Shown here in pieces: positions 44,194-52,946 of a DNA stretch of 64,000 bases (the stretch's first letter is position 1; every line of letters begins with the position of its first letter). The stretch lies in assembly GCA_012513435.1 (NCBI GenBank), contig JAAZCE010000018.1, positions 1 to 64,000 on the forward strand, written 5' to 3'. Source of the stretch: Clostridiales bacterium. Lineage in GTDB: Bacteria; Bacillota; Clostridia; Peptostreptococcales; Anaerovoracaceae. The translations under genes and the position numbers were made by a program. Under the pieces are notes generated by a model. It made no database searches, was not told the origin of the DNA, and worked only from the letters and a program-made list of their open reading frames with translations.

Positions 44194-45051
44194 CTATAAC
44201 AATCCTGCCAGCACCTTTCTGTTGGCACTGCTTATTGGTCCCAGAGGCAGTCTGCATCCGCCTACGTCCATTCCCGCCATGTTCATTATTTCCTTAATGG
44301 GAACAGGGTTAGTCTCGCAAAAGAGGGCATTAATAAGGTTCAGATATTGTAGCTGGGTTTTTCTGGCCTTTTCAATCTTCCCCTCTAAATAATCCGTTGC
44401 CATCTGGTGAACCTCCGCCGGCATGAGATTGGCCCATACGGAGACAGCTCCGGCTCCACCCATAGACATGAGTGCTATGGTAATATCATCATTTCCCGAA
44501 TAAATATTGAAGTCTTCCTTTATTAAAGTTGACAGCTTGGCAGCGTAGGATATATCTCCGCTGGCCTCCTTGATACCAACTATATTTTTGTGCTTTGCAA
44601 GTTCCTTTACCACCTCAAAGCTGATACATGAACCCGTCCTTGAGGGCACATTGTAGATGTAAATCGGTGTGCTGACACCGTCAGCTATTTTGTGAAAATG
44701 CTCCAGCATTCCCGACGCGTTGGGTTTATTATAGTAAGGCGTTATTACGAGAAGACCGTCTGCGCCCATTTCTTCATACTTTTTGCTTTTTTCCAAAGAT
44801 TTAGTCGTATTGTAACTACCGCTGTTGGCTATTATAGGCACTCTGCCGCGGCTTTCTTCAATAGCTATCTCAACTATTTTTTCCTGTTCTTCCTCTGTTA
44901 ATGCAGGTGTTTCTCCCGTTGTTCCAAGAACTAGTATTCCATCAGTTCCCTGCTCTATATGCCAATTTATCAATTCTCTTATTTTATTGTAATTTACTTC
45001 GCCTTCATCGTTAAAAGGCGTTATCAGTGCTACTATAGCTCCTTTTATCAT
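44194..45051 (-). CDS. dapA: 4-hydroxy-tetrahydrodipicolinate synthase
   Basis: Condenses pyruvate with aspartate semialdehyde in lysine and diaminopimelate synthesis. 285 residues, normal length. Motifs: VLGTTGETPALTEEE (about 40-54), YYNKPNASGM, YNVPSRTG with the catalytic Tyr (about 132-139) and the Schiff-base Lys in GIKEASGD (about 161-168). The ATG at 45051 follows GGAGG; the longer upstream frame has no homology. Related aldolases of the NAL family are an alternative, but all DapA residues are present. Confidence 0.92.
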   Translation of the reverse strand: MIKGAIVALITPFNDEGEVNYNKIRELINWHIEQGTDGILVLGTTGETPALTEEEQEKIVEIAIEESRGRVPIIANSGSYNTTKSLEKSKKYEEMGADGLLVITPYYNKPNASGMLEHFHKIADGVSTPIYIYNVPSRTGSCISFEVVKELAKHKNIVGIKEASGDISYAAKLSTLIKEDFNIYSGNDDITIALMSMGGAGAVSVWANLMPAEVHQMATDYLEGKIEKARKTQLQYLNLINALFCETNPVPIKEIMNMAGMDVGGCRLPLGPISSANRKVLAGLL

Positions 45052-45205
45052 ATTGACCTCCATTCCTTTTTTCCTATAAGATATGCCCCGGTCTGCAAAA
45101 TAGTGCATTTTTTGAAAGGGCAGGGCTGCAAAGTCCTCAACCGCTCCTTCATGCCGTAGTCTGCAAAGCCCTCGACCGCCGAAGTTTTTATTTGAAAAAG
45201 TTTTA

Positions 45206-45236
45206 GTTGACAATCATTTCACTAAAGTTTACAATC
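45206..45236 (+). promoter_or_regulatory. birA promoter with 21-bp-spaced direct repeats
   Basis: TTGACA (45207-45212), 17 bp, TACAAT (45230-45235). The boxes lie in direct repeats GTTGACAATC (45206-45215) and GTTTACAATC (45227-45236), period 21 bp. BirA operators are normally inverted, so autoregulation here is unproven. Confidence 0.55.
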
Positions 45237-45317
45237 TATCTTATCCGAATATTCGTTTTACATGCAAAAATTTGTTCTATATCCAAGGATTTATTTTGTA
45301 ATTGGAGGAAATCATCT

Positions 45318-46298
45318 ATGTCCACAAAGGCTACCGTATTAAAGGCTCTGCAGAGCAATCTTAAGAACTACGTTTCGGGAGAAGAACTATCCAATACCCT
45401 GGGTATCTCCAGGGCAGCCGTATGGAAAGCCATTAAGGCTCTTCGCGAAGACGGCTACAGGATAGAGGCAGTGACAAACAAGGGCTATTCTCTTTTGCCT
45501 GACGAAAAATACATTACAGTGGAAGCTCTCAGAAATGCCCTGCCTGCCAGATACAGAAAAAACGATGTTTTTATTTACGATACCTTGGACTCTACCAATG
45601 CTAAAGCTAAGCAGATGGCCTTGGAAAAATCACCTCACGGCACCGTAATTATGGCGCGGCAGCAGACCCACGGCAGAGGACGGTTGGGGCGAAGTTTCTG
45701 TTCTCCCAGAGAGGGCATATACATGAGCATTGTCATAAGACCCTCCTTCGATATGAGCAAATCCGTTCTCGTTACGTCAGCGGCAGCTGTTGCCGTCAGC
45801 GATGCCATCTCCCAGGTCTGCGGACTTCCCGCTAAAATCAAATGGGTTAACGATGTATACGTTCATGACAAAAAGGTCTGCGGCATATTGACAGAAGCCA
45901 TAACTGATTTTGAGATGGGAACCATAGAATCTCTTGCCATCGGTATAGGTCTGAATACAAGCGTGGCGTGCTTCCCCGCCGAGCTGAAGGATATTGCGGG
46001 AGCCTTGGAGGGAGACTACTCTCCGGCTCAGCTTGGAGCTGCCGTAATCGGCAATCTCCTAGACCTGATGGATTCCTTGGAGTCCCGTGATTTTATTAAA
46101 ATATACAGAGAAAGGAGCCTTGTGTTGGGAAAAACCGTAAAGGTCTTCAAAAAAGGCTACAACACCGATTCCTCACATGATGTCCTAGGCATTCCCGCCC
46201 GCGTGCTGGATATTGATCGAGACGGCGGACTTGTAGTCCTTTACACCAACGGAACCCAGGAAACGCTTAACACAGGTGAAATATCAATAAGGTTATAA
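45318..46298 (+). CDS. birA: Biotin-protein ligase / biotin repressor BirA
   Basis: 326 residues: N-terminal winged helix (about 1-65; SGEELSNTLGISRAAVWKAI), catalytic domain (about 80-270) with GRGRLGRSF (biotinyl-AMP loop) and KIKWVNDVYV, and a C-terminal SH3-like domain. It attaches biotin to acyl carriers and can repress biotin genes. The ATG at 45318 follows GGAGG. It is followed four bases later by bioY, so uptake and use of biotin are encoded together. Confidence 0.95.
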   Translation: MSTKATVLKALQSNLKNYVSGEELSNTLGISRAAVWKAIKALREDGYRIEAVTNKGYSLLPDEKYITVEALRNALPARYRKNDVFIYDTLDSTNAKAKQMALEKSPHGTVIMARQQTHGRGRLGRSFCSPREGIYMSIVIRPSFDMSKSVLVTSAAAVAVSDAISQVCGLPAKIKWVNDVYVHDKKVCGILTEAITDFEMGTIESLAIGIGLNTSVACFPAELKDIAGALEGDYSPAQLGAAVIGNLLDLMDSLESRDFIKIYRERSLVLGKTVKVFKKGYNTDSSHDVLGIPARVLDIDRDGGLVVLYTNGTQETLNTGEISIRL

Positions 46299-46302
46299 CA
46301 TT

Positions 46303-46857
46303 ATGATGACAACAAAAACTTACTCAAAAACAACTTGCCTTATACTCTGCGGCATATTCGCCGCCATAACGGCAATCTGCTCATTCGTTACCATTCCCTT
46401 GGGCTTCACTCCTGTTCCCGTGAATTTAGGTACCCTCGCCGTCTTCTTGGCAGGAGGGCTTCTCGGTCCGAAATACGGCCCCTTAAGTCAACTCGTCTAC
46501 ATCCTTGTAGGAGCCGTAGGCGTACCTGTATTCGCAGGCTTTCGCGGAGGGTTTGGAGTTTTAATGGGTCCTACGGGAGGGTATATCATAGGGTACATTG
46601 CAGCCACACTTATTATCGGGCTGCTTCTGGACCGTCTGTGGGATGAGCGCAGAAATTTGATGCTATGCGCGCTTTCTATGGCATTAGGTCTTATTGTATG
46701 CTATGCTTTAGGTACAGCTTGGTTTATAATAAGTACGGGAAGCAATGTTGAGGCGGCTCTTGTTAGCTGCATCTTGCCTTTTATCCCCGGCGATATAATA
46801 AAAATAATAGTCGCAACCATCCTTACGAGGAGGCTTAAACCGACATTATCCTTTTAA
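46303..46857 (+). CDS. bioY: Biotin ECF transporter substrate-binding subunit BioY
   Basis: 184-residue membrane protein with about six helices. Family features: FTPVPVNLGTLAVFLAGGLLGPKYG and GRGGFGVLMGPTGGYIIGYI-like sequence (FRGGFGVLMGPTGGYIIGYI, about 78-97). Binds biotin and works with a shared ECF module not in this window. Directly after birA. Confidence 0.94.
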   Translation: MMTTKTYSKTTCLILCGIFAAITAICSFVTIPLGFTPVPVNLGTLAVFLAGGLLGPKYGPLSQLVYILVGAVGVPVFAGFRGGFGVLMGPTGGYIIGYIAATLIIGLLLDRLWDERRNLMLCALSMALGLIVCYALGTAWFIISTGSNVEAALVSCILPFIPGDIIKIIVATILTRRLKPTLSF

Positions 46858-46875
46858 TATTACATAGGAGCCACG

Positions 46876-48027
46876 ATGAAGAAGAAAAAAATCATCACAG
46901 CAACAGTAATAACGGCGGTTCTTCTGGTTGCCGCCTTATATGCGGCAACCAACATACCCTTGCCCAGTCAAAACGCGACATTGACAGAATTTCTTGATTC
47001 CCGACATGACCCTCAGGTGGAAGCCCTGCTAGATGATATGACCATAGAAGAGAAAGCAGGCCAGCTTTTTATGGGATGCTTTTACACTACTGTCCCTTCC
47101 CCGGAAACCGTTAAGAAATACAACCTGGGAATGGCGCTTTTCTTCGGCAAGAGCTTTACGGGAGCTACCCCTAATTCTATCCTTACCGGAATTAAGGCTA
47201 TACAAGCTTCTTCTAAGATAGAACTTATGTTTGCCGTAGACGAGGAAGGCGGTCCCGTTAATCGGGTGAGCCTCTATCCCGCATTTCGCTCTTCTGAATT
47301 TCGCGCACCTCGCGATATATACACTCAAGGCGGCATGGAAGCTATAGTCAGCGATATACATGAAAAAAATGCTCTGCTTTCCAGCATAGGAATAAATCTC
47401 AATCTGGCTCCCGTGTGCGATATCTCCACTGTTTCTTCTGATTTCATGTACTCCCGAAGCCTGGGACAAAACGCAGCAGTTACATCACAGTATGCCGCCG
47501 AATCGGTAATGGCTTACAGGGATGATAATATGGGCTGCTCTCTAAAGCATTTTCCCGGCTACGGCAACGTAGCTGATACTCACAATGGCTTTGCCGTTGA
47601 CAACAGAAGCCTAGAGCAGCTCCACGAGGTGGATATGAAACCTTTTGAAGCGGGAATCAGGGCAGGTGCCCCTTCCGTTCTTGTTTCCCATAATATAGTA
47701 TCAGCCATAGACGGCAATCTGCCTGCCTCTCTATCGCCTAGAATCCATCGCATCCTTCGCGAAGACATGGACTTTAAAGGTGTGATAATAACCGATGACC
47801 TCTCCATGGGTGCCATTGCCGACTACTTCCCTAAGTCAGGAGGCGCTGTTGAGGCCATTATGGCAGGAAACGACGTGCTGTGTACGGGAGAATACAAAAA
47901 ACAATACCCGGCTGTACTTGCAGCCGTTGCCGATGGAACCATATCAGAGGACAGAATAGACCAGTCTGTCAGACGTGTTTTGAGGTGGAAAATAGAGCTT
48001 GGGCTGATTGATGCATCATCTAACTAA
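46876..48027 (+). CDS. Glycoside hydrolase family 3, NagZ-like beta-N-acetylhexosaminidase
   Basis: 383 residues with an N-terminal membrane anchor or signal (about 5-26) and a GH3 barrel. Motifs: MTIEEKAGQLFMGCF, FAVDEEGGPVNR, LNLAPVCDI, SLKHFPGYGNVADTHNGF (usual KHFPGHG; the second His is Tyr, the DxH dyad is kept) and the nucleophile Asp in GVIITDDLSMGAI. It probably removes N-acetylglucosamine from wall fragments outside the membrane. Nineteen bases after bioY; a functional link is not obvious. Confidence 0.9.
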   Translation: MKKKKIITATVITAVLLVAALYAATNIPLPSQNATLTEFLDSRHDPQVEALLDDMTIEEKAGQLFMGCFYTTVPSPETVKKYNLGMALFFGKSFTGATPNSILTGIKAIQASSKIELMFAVDEEGGPVNRVSLYPAFRSSEFRAPRDIYTQGGMEAIVSDIHEKNALLSSIGINLNLAPVCDISTVSSDFMYSRSLGQNAAVTSQYAAESVMAYRDDNMGCSLKHFPGYGNVADTHNGFAVDNRSLEQLHEVDMKPFEAGIRAGAPSVLVSHNIVSAIDGNLPASLSPRIHRILREDMDFKGVIITDDLSMGAIADYFPKSGGAVEAIMAGNDVLCTGEYKKQYPAVLAAVADGTISEDRIDQSVRRVLRWKIELGLIDASSN

Positions 48028-48212
48028 CAAGGGTTTTTCAAGAAGTCTTCACAGTAGCACCTCTAAAAGGGCATATTCACCTGTTATTATATGACCATAG
48101 CACGGGAAGAGACGCACTTCCACTGCTATATGAAGTGGATACCGGGGCTGCTGTAAATCGTATCACTTTTAACGATAAAAACCAAAAACTTCTTCTTCTC
48201 AATCCAACTTAA
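48024..48212 (+). pseudogene. Possible C-terminal gene fragment
   Basis: An open frame of 62 codons without a credible start, in a different frame from the GH3 gene, reads VFTVAPLKGHIHLLLYDHST, then LPLLYEVDTGAAVNRITFND and ends LLLLNPT. It looks like the end of a real protein rather than random sequence, but I cannot name the family. Confidence 0.3.
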
Positions 48213-48449
48213 GCAGCCCTCCCTTAAACACCATAAGGGTTAGATATCACCTCCTAACCAAATAAAAAATAATGATGATGACGAAAGAAAGCCGCTCGCA
48301 AGAGCGGTTTTCTTTTTGCCTATCTGCCTGTCCAGGCTAACTGTTCTGTCTGGGCTGACTATGCAAGCAAGCTTAAAACAGTAGTAACGCCATTTTTTAA
48401 TATCTGATATCAAAGTTAGGTGACATATTTTTCATAGAATTCCAATTTA
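48213..48449. other. Intergenic region with two hairpins
   Basis: Between the GH3 gene and the ornithine operon. It holds a GGTTAG/CTAACC hairpin (48238-48259) whose loop region carries ATCACCTCCT on the plus strand (identical to the 16S rRNA tail) and therefore a strong SD (AGGAGGTGAT) on the minus strand, and then a terminator (listed separately). No gene seen. Confidence 0.4.
48284..48318 (+). terminator. Rho-independent terminator
   Basis: AAAGAAAGCCGCTC-GCAA-GAGCGGTTTTCTTT, followed by TTT on the plus strand. It can end the birA-bioY-GH3 transcript and, being A-rich on the left, may also serve the ornithine operon on the minus strand. Confidence 0.8.
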
Positions 48450-50132
48450 TTATATATTTCTGTTCCTGTTAGGACAAGCTGTTCTTGAGCAATAACGGCA
48501 GTTATGGTCGCAGGTGTCCACGTTCTTCATCTGCACCTTGCTGTAATCAGCGGTATGATCGGAAGCCTTGATATCTAGAGGCGACATCCCCAAATCCTCT
48601 CGATACACCGTCATGTCATAGCCTTGTTCTTCACATTCGATAATATGCTTTATCAGCTCCTCCCGCTTCCTGTCCTTCTCCTCAAGTTCCCGGGACAACT
48701 CTTTCATACCTCGTCCTATTGCAACGTCTAACCCAGCTATAGTCTCCTTTTTTATCGGGAATTTGAAATCCAAACTCTTTTCCAGAAGCTTCTTGGCGCC
48801 TTCCCTGTGCTTCTTGGAGAGAACGCCCAAAGATGCCATGATGTAGTCATTGTCCACGAGGATAGATGCGTGAGATGTAGGGAAAAGTCTCATCCCTGTT
48901 TCATCGTAATCTGCGATTTTCTTCATTATCTCAACTCTGTGAGGAAGCCTCGTAAGGGCTCCGCCCGTACCTACGATGTACTTGACCTGAGTAAGGTCCT
49001 TGCCCTCGGCAAGACTGGTCCGGCCTGTAGGGCCGTAGACATATCGAATCTGTCCGGCATGCCTTTCCACGGCCTTAATCACAGCCTCCTCGGCAAGCAT
49101 TTCCACAAGCTCAATTTCATCTTCATTTTTAGGTATAGCTACGTAGCTTTCCAAGGTCTTCTCAAAATCTATGCCGGCTTTGATGCACTTCTCTCGGAGC
49201 TTTTCTTCGCCGATGGATTCTATTACCTTCATTTTGTTGACGTAAACACCTAAATCGCCTTCCACGGTTCGCTTTGCTTTTGGTTCCGGGGCAATCATTA
49301 TTCTCGCCACCTTGTCCGATTCCGATGCTACGGAATGAAGGTCCGTGGTCGCTCCTCCGACATCCAGAACTATGAGGTCGCCGATGCAGTCATAGAGCAA
49401 CTTGGTACATTCCATGACAGCCCCCGGCGTGGGAACTATCGGGCCGTTGACCATGTCTCTGACATGCTCCATTCCGGGAGCGTTGGTAATGTGATCCTCA
49501 AAGGCATCTTGAATAACCTTCCTGCAAGGCTCTACGTTAAGGTCGTCTATCTTAGGGTAGACGTTCTCTACATTATATAATTTCTGCCCGCTTTCCGCGT
49601 CGAATATGAGCTTCATTTCTTCCTGATTCTCAATATTCCCTGCGTATATTATAGGCGTCTTCAGCCCCATGCTTCGTATCATCTCTGCGTTATCAATGGC
49701 CGTGTCCCTTTCGCCGTAATCAACGCCTCCAGCAATGAGAATAAGATTAGGCTTTATTTCCTTTATCTTGACGACATCCGTTCGTCTCAGCTTACCGGCG
49801 GTAACATAATGTATGATTCCTCCGGCCCCCAGGGCAGCCTCCTTGGCTGCCCTTGCGGTCATGTCGTAAACCAGTCCGTGGACGGTCATTTTGAGGCCTC
49901 CTGCAGCCGACGACGTTGCCAACATTTCATCGTATTCCAGCGATTCGATATTCATTTTGCTGCAAAGGTCGTCTATAGCTCCCTGAAGTCCTATTCTAAC
50001 GTCCCCCTCCAAAACTGAAGTCGGCGCCTGACCTTGAGCCCAAAAGATAGGATTCTCCGTATCTATATCCTTAAATGCATTTATCACCGTAGTAGTAGAG
50101 CCGATTTCAGCTACCAATACATCAATTTTCAT
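48450..50132 (-). CDS. MutL/GlmL-like ATPase, probable aminomutase reactivating factor
   Basis: 560-residue ASKHA-fold protein. Phosphate loops: VAEIGSTTTVINAF (about 6-19) and LIVLDVGGATTDLHS (about 253-267); further family sequence YVYGPTGRTSLAEGKDLT. Homologues next to glutamate mutase and ornithine aminomutase genes are believed to exchange inactive cobalamin; this is the position of or-4 in the C. sticklandii cluster. The C-terminus carries C541-x3-C545-x2-C548-x4-C553 (CDHNCRYCSRTAC), a metal-binding-like tail whose first three Cys match radical SAM spacing, although no such barrel is present. It is last in the operon, after a hairpin. Confidence 0.88.
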   Translation of the reverse strand: MKIDVLVAEIGSTTTVINAFKDIDTENPIFWAQGQAPTSVLEGDVRIGLQGAIDDLCSKMNIESLEYDEMLATSSAAGGLKMTVHGLVYDMTARAAKEAALGAGGIIHYVTAGKLRRTDVVKIKEIKPNLILIAGGVDYGERDTAIDNAEMIRSMGLKTPIIYAGNIENQEEMKLIFDAESGQKLYNVENVYPKIDDLNVEPCRKVIQDAFEDHITNAPGMEHVRDMVNGPIVPTPGAVMECTKLLYDCIGDLIVLDVGGATTDLHSVASESDKVARIMIAPEPKAKRTVEGDLGVYVNKMKVIESIGEEKLREKCIKAGIDFEKTLESYVAIPKNEDEIELVEMLAEEAVIKAVERHAGQIRYVYGPTGRTSLAEGKDLTQVKYIVGTGGALTRLPHRVEIMKKIADYDETGMRLFPTSHASILVDNDYIMASLGVLSKKHREGAKKLLEKSLDFKFPIKKETIAGLDVAIGRGMKELSRELEEKDRKREELIKHIIECEEQGYDMTVYREDLGMSPLDIKASDHTADYSKVQMKNVDTCDHNCRYCSRTACPNRNRNI

Positions 50133-50208
50133 GTTTATTCTCCTTTGCTATACTCAAGGTGCTCTTCTTTCTGCTCTCACACTTTTTCTATGCTTTTCTA
50201 TTCTCTTT

Positions 50209-50246
50209 AAAAAAGTAGGCCGGGCAGAGATACTCTTTGCCCGGCC
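50209..50246 (-). terminator. Strong hairpin between oraE and the MutL-like gene
   Basis: GGCCGGGCA (50218-50226) pairs with TGCCCGGCC (50238-50246); on the minus strand the stem is followed by TAC and a run of T. It may terminate most transcripts after oraE so that less of the reactivase is made. Confidence 0.75.
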
Positions 50247-50277
50247 TCCCAATTGCCTTAAAATCCACCTGCTTAAT

Positions 50278-52518
50278 CTATATCTCCTCTTCAACTTCCG
50301 GTGGAATCTCTCCACGTCTTCTCATCGCTTCCTCTGCCAGGAATGTTGCAACATCAATACCGTGGGAATCTCTTCCAAAGCCTTCATCGATTCCTGTCTG
50401 GCGTGCTTCCTCAGGAACTACCTGAGTTCCTCCGGCGGCGATGATAACCTTATCACGGATACCCTTTTCGATTGCCAGCTCGTTTATTCTCTTCATGTTT
50501 TTGTAGTGAACGTTGTCATGAGAAATAATAGTGGACGCCAGTATAGCGTCTGCGTTAAGTTCAACTGCCGCATCAACAAGCTTTTCTACAGGAACTGAAG
50601 TCCCTAGGTATTCTACCTTGATGCCCCACTTCTCGATTCCTCCATGCTTGATATTAATTATCTCACGCAGGCCTACGGAATGCTCGTCGTCTCCAACTGT
50701 TCCACATACAATCTGCATTGGATGCTCTTCAAATTCCTTGTAGAGAACCTCGTCACTCTGATAATGCGGTGGCGCAGGAACTACAAGAGTTGTTGGGTCG
50801 ATATCAAACGGTACCTTGCCTTTCATTTCGATTCTGGTACCCTCTGCATTCTGAAGGATTTCCTTGCTTATTACTACAGGCTCGTCAAGTCCCAGTTTGT
50901 TTCCGATTTCCAAAGCAACTGCTTCCGCAGCTCTTGCGTTTGTAGGAACGCACATAGTCATCATTACGACGCCATCACCGCACCATTCCATTTCAGGCTT
51001 GATAGCTTCACCGTCAAGATACTTGGCTACCTTCTCAAATCTTCTGTCTACACAGTCTTCTTCATCAAGTTCATCGATATAGACGATTTTACTTCTGTCC
51101 TCAAAGGTACATCCTCCGATAAGAGCTGCAGGGTCTTCAGGGTCTCCGCCGTACTGTTCAACGTTGTTATATCCGAAGTGAGCAGTTACCGGAGCCATGT
51201 AGTCGTCTTCTCTCTCGAAGATGTATCCATAGCCTATGCCGCCTTCAATTTTTCTTGCGATTCCATCACCGTTTCTTTCCGGATATTTTCCGGAGTCAAC
51301 AAAGAAGCCTTCCTCAACAGCCTTGAAATAGCCGCCGACCTCTACGATTTCCTCCATAAAGAGACAGGCTCTTTCCTTGATATCCCTTGCCATTTCTCTT
51401 AATGGACCATCCTTCTTCAGCTCTACCATCTCCATAAGACCATCAAGCCCTATAAGAGTCTGCTTGGCATTGTCACATGCCTCTATGTTGTAGATATGCC
51501 ATGGAACATTTCTTCCCTCGTCAGGAGTAATGGTTGACTGTATATCTGCACTTGTCAGCTTGGAAATAAACATGTTGAGAACGTGAGTTACAGTTGCTTC
51601 TCTTGCAGAGGAGCAGATGTACTTAGTGTTCTGTTGAGCTCTCATCTTATATCTGTTACAAATGTCACGTAAAGCTACTGCATAAGGCAAATCGTAGTAA
51701 ACGCAAGGTCCGGGAGTAGCTGTCGGAGGAACGGTTGACAGAGAAATGTTCTCCGGCTTGATTCCTACCTTCTCGGAAAATCTGGAGTTGAGGGAATGCT
51801 GAACGATAAGCTCAGGCATAACCTTCCATGCATCTCTTGCCGTTGCGTTGGCGTTATGAGCTCCGTCTATCTGAAGCATATTTGCCCATTCCATAACCTT
51901 CTTGGATTCACATGCATCTACAAATGACCTGACACAGTTGATGTCTCTGTAAAGCACATTGTACTGTGGGTCCTGATGCGCTCCATTAACGCCTTCCTCG
52001 GCAAACATTACGGCTACGTCAGGACCTGCAACGCCTGATACATATGAATGGTAGTTGATTGGACGGCCAACTTCATCTTCAATAATATCACAGGCTTTTC
52101 TCTGAGCTCTAACCTGTTTTCTCGTAATAGGAACGCCGCCGATACCCTGCGGAGTACCCTCCATAAGGCCATCTATATGGGACTGTCCCATGTGTCTTAT
52201 AACCATGAGATGGTCTGCGCCGTGCCATGCGCCCATTCTCATTCTTCTGATATCATCCTCGAATCTTCCCGATGCGATTTCTGTAGTGATTACAGGCATT
52301 GGCTGCGGATCGATATTGTCGAAGTATTTTGCAGGAGGAAGGCCAATGCTGTTCTTCAAAGGCTCCGAACAGTCATGATATTCAAAAGGTCCCATTTTAA
52401 GTCCGGGAGCAGGCTTTCTCCATGTCCAACCTCTTCTCCTCGGTTCATACTTGTCCAGGTCCTTCATTACTTCCCTTACATTTAATTTTTCATTAGGCTC
52501 TAATTTGAAATCCGACAT
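50278..52518 (-). CDS. oraE: D-ornithine 4,5-aminomutase, large subunit
   Basis: Adenosylcobalamin- and PLP-dependent shift of the terminal amino group of D-ornithine, giving 2,4-diaminopentanoate. 746 residues: TIM barrel (about 100-500) and a C-terminal Rossmann B12-binding domain. The cobalt-ligand motif DxHxxG is DEHSVG with His613. Lys624 lies exactly 11 residues later, the same spacing as the cobalt-binding His618 and PLP-binding Lys629 reported for the C. sticklandii enzyme. The ATG follows the oraS stop by one base and has GGGAGG inside oraS. Confidence 0.97.
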   Translation of the reverse strand: MSDFKLEPNEKLNVREVMKDLDKYEPRRRGWTWRKPAPGLKMGPFEYHDCSEPLKNSIGLPPAKYFDNIDPQPMPVITTEIASGRFEDDIRRMRMGAWHGADHLMVIRHMGQSHIDGLMEGTPQGIGGVPITRKQVRAQRKACDIIEDEVGRPINYHSYVSGVAGPDVAVMFAEEGVNGAHQDPQYNVLYRDINCVRSFVDACESKKVMEWANMLQIDGAHNANATARDAWKVMPELIVQHSLNSRFSEKVGIKPENISLSTVPPTATPGPCVYYDLPYAVALRDICNRYKMRAQQNTKYICSSAREATVTHVLNMFISKLTSADIQSTITPDEGRNVPWHIYNIEACDNAKQTLIGLDGLMEMVELKKDGPLREMARDIKERACLFMEEIVEVGGYFKAVEEGFFVDSGKYPERNGDGIARKIEGGIGYGYIFEREDDYMAPVTAHFGYNNVEQYGGDPEDPAALIGGCTFEDRSKIVYIDELDEEDCVDRRFEKVAKYLDGEAIKPEMEWCGDGVVMMTMCVPTNARAAEAVALEIGNKLGLDEPVVISKEILQNAEGTRIEMKGKVPFDIDPTTLVVPAPPHYQSDEVLYKEFEEHPMQIVCGTVGDDEHSVGLREIINIKHGGIEKWGIKVEYLGTSVPVEKLVDAAVELNADAILASTIISHDNVHYKNMKRINELAIEKGIRDKVIIAAGGTQVVPEEARQTGIDEGFGRDSHGIDVATFLAEEAMRRRGEIPPEVEEEI

Positions 52519-52519
52519 A

Positions 52520-52882
52520 TTATTTACCTCCCTTGAACATAGCTACTGCGTCGTCCCAGTATTCGCCTTCTGCAAGTTTAATGCTCGCCTCACGAATGGA
52601 GATATTTTTTGCCTGAGACACCTTATATACCACATGGCCTGCACCATGACCCATAAGGCCTCTGTCCATGCATCCCTGTACGATTTTGGGGGTATCAAGG
52701 GATGACACTCCCATTCTCAGGAGAACGGCTCTTTCTACGGAAGGCGTTGTATTCTTTCTTCCCATTTCGAGAAGCGGGTCTACAACCTTATCTGTCAGTT
52801 CCCAGAATCTGTTGTATAACTCTTCATCAGTCAGATTAGCAATATGCTTTCTACGCTGTTCAAAATCATCTGCTCTTTTCAT
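52520..52882 (-). CDS. oraS: D-ornithine 4,5-aminomutase, small subunit
   Basis: 120 residues, the normal size of OraS, all-helical (MKRADDFEQRRKHIANLTDE; GCMDRGLMGHGAGHVVYKVS). It binds OraE to form the active complex. Position between ortB and oraE is the conserved order of the ornithine cluster. Confidence 0.95.
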   Translation of the reverse strand: MKRADDFEQRRKHIANLTDEELYNRFWELTDKVVDPLLEMGRKNTTPSVERAVLLRMGVSSLDTPKIVQGCMDRGLMGHGAGHVVYKVSQAKNISIREASIKLAEGEYWDDAVAMFKGGK

Positions 52883-52946
52883 CCTTTTTCTCCTCTATCT
52901 TTATAATTGATGAACGACCGGAAGCCGGCCGCTCACCCGTCATAGC

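Noticed and set aside
50644-51402. 252-codon plus-strand frame opposite oraE
   Set aside because: Shadow of the strongly conserved aminomutase gene; Cys/Phe/Ser-rich translation typical of antisense frames.
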